Positions 4,933 to 5,646 of a DNA stretch of 5,646 nt are shown in pieces. How positions within the stretch are numbered: the stretch's first letter is position 1; each line of letters starts with the position of its first letter. The stretch spans positions 1-5,646 of the forward strand of contig CAMOGZ010000105.1 in the NCBI GenBank assembly GCA_946614405.1, in the 5' to 3' direction. The DNA comes from an uncultured Eubacterium sp. Its GTDB lineage: Bacteria > Bacillota > Clostridia > Peptostreptococcales > Anaerovoracaceae. The notes below the pieces were generated by a model that was not told the DNA's origin, made no database searches, and saw nothing but the letters and a program-made list of their open reading frames with translations. A program made the position numbers and the translations under genes.

Positions 4933-5646
4933 ATGAAAAGTACACTTGTCTCAAAGGAAAACAACGAAGCGAAGCTGACCCTGGAATTTACAGCTGAGGA
5001 ATTTGATGAAGCGGTCAATAAGGTATACCGTGCAAACCGCAATCAGTTTTCCATCAACGGCTTCCGGAAGGGTAAGGCTCCCAGAAGCATCATTGAGAGA
5101 CATTATGGCGAGGGAATCTTCTTTGAAGATGCCATCAACAATCTGTTTAATGACAATTATCCGGGAACCATCAAGGAACTGGGCCTGGAAGTAATCGACC
5201 GTCCGAACGTAGACTTCAGTGAGATCGGAAAGGGCAAACCCCTGAACATGGACATCACCGTAGCTCTGTTCCCGACTGTAGAGGTCAAGGATTATAAGGG
5301 CGTTGCCATCGAGCAGATCCAGAGCGACGTTACTGACGAGGATGTTGACCGCGAGATCGAGAAGCTGCAGGACAGAAACAGCCGTATGGCAGCTGTTGAA
5401 GGCAGACCGGTTCAGGACGGCGACGTCGTTACTCTGGACTACGCCGGATTCGTTGGCGAAGAGCAGTTCGAGGGTGGCACCGCTGAGAGCCAGGAGCTGA
5501 AGATCGGTTCCGGTACATTCATTCCGGGATTTGAAGAGCAGCTGATCGGCGTTTCCGCAGGAGAGAAGAAGGACGTAGTCGTCACCTTCCCGGAAGACTA
5601 TCATGCAGAAGAGCTGGCAGGCAAGGAAGCTGTATTCCACTGCGAG
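4933..5646 (+). CDS. tig: Trigger factor, N-terminal 238 residues (3' end outside window)
   Basis: Trigger factor is the ribosome-associated chaperone that receives nascent chains at the exit tunnel and carries a peptidyl-prolyl isomerase domain. The reading frame stays open to the window edge. The ribosome-docking signature GFRKGKAP occupies residues 43-50, the same positions as in the E. coli protein. The N-terminal ribosome-binding domain spans about residues 1-115. The FKBP-type isomerase domain follows from about residue 150 (DGDVVTLDYAGFV, FEGGTAES, IGSGTFIPGFEEQLIG, AGEKKDVVVTFPEDYH). The C-terminal chaperone arms and a stop codon lie outside the window. The gene has its own promoter, a leader with an inverted repeat and a strong ribosome binding site. 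None of its 21 valine codons is GTG (8 GTT, 7 GTA, 6 GTC), whereas cbiP uses GTG very often; this fits selection for high expression rather than foreign origin. In many bacteria clpP and clpX follow tig, but that cannot be seen here. Confidence 0.97.
   Translation, partial: MKSTLVSKENNEAKLTLEFTAEEFDEAVNKVYRANRNQFSINGFRKGKAPRSIIERHYGEGIFFEDAINNLFNDNYPGTIKELGLEVIDRPNVDFSEIGKGKPLNMDITVALFPTVEVKDYKGVAIEQIQSDVTDEDVDREIEKLQDRNSRMAAVEGRPVQDGDVVTLDYAGFVGEEQFEGGTAESQELKIGSGTFIPGFEEQLIGVSAGEKKDVVVTFPEDYHAEELAGKEAVFHCE

Noticed and set aside
4951..5640. A 229-codon minus-strand open frame opposite tig
   Set aside because: The + strand here encodes trigger factor with its signature at the correct residues. 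The antisense frame has no family features and lies over the conserved coding sequence.
1..5646. tRNA or rRNA genes, CRISPR repeats, insertion sequences or attachment sites
   Set aside because: By eye no cloverleaf sequence, regular direct repeats, transposase motif or target-site duplication is present. Nearly all bases are accounted for by seven genes and two short intergenic regions.

Overview
The window suggests a bacterium of the Clostridia (Firmicutes). It is fairly GC-rich by eye, has strong AGGAGG-type ribosome binding sites, tightly packed same-strand genes, SigA-type promoters and a corrin gene set of the kind found in anaerobes. I cannot name a genus. All genes read on the + strand, and nothing looks like a mobile element, CRISPR array, tRNA or rRNA.

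Region 1 (1-3515) is the end of a cobalamin (vitamin B12) biosynthesis operon: the 3' part of cbiA, then cbiB (cobD), cbiP (cobQ) and cbiC (cobH). The genes overlap or lie 4 to 12 bases apart, so they are almost certainly co-transcribed. Placed in biochemical order, CbiC makes (cobalt-)cobyrinate from (cobalt-)precorrin-8. CbiA amidates carboxylates a and c. CbiP amidates b, d, e and g after adenosylation. CbiB attaches the aminopropanol (phosphate) arm. The four genes therefore cover late corrin synthesis up to adenosylcobinamide (phosphate); the corrinoid adenosyltransferase needed between CbiA and CbiP is not in the window.

Region 2 (3516-4834) starts with a short intergenic stretch holding an imperfect hairpin and a promoter that matches the SigA consensus exactly (TTGACA, 17 bases, TATAAT). 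It drives a probable two-gene unit: an unrecognised 154-residue protein with an N-terminal membrane hairpin, and a 205-residue CYTH/triphosphate tunnel protein, probably an inorganic triphosphatase. The unit ends at a stem-loop terminator after the CYTH gene.

Region 3 (4827-5646) begins with a promoter whose -35 box lies in the T-tract of that terminator. A leader of about 70 bases with a perfect 8-bp inverted repeat follows, then the first 238 codons of tig (trigger factor), which runs off the window. Its valine codon choice differs from that of the corrin genes, as expected for a highly expressed protein.

Most of the window is ordinary conserved metabolism and housekeeping. The points most worth a second look are the unknown membrane protein behind a perfect-consensus promoter, its pairing with a triphosphatase beside B12 genes, and the inverted repeat in the tig leader.
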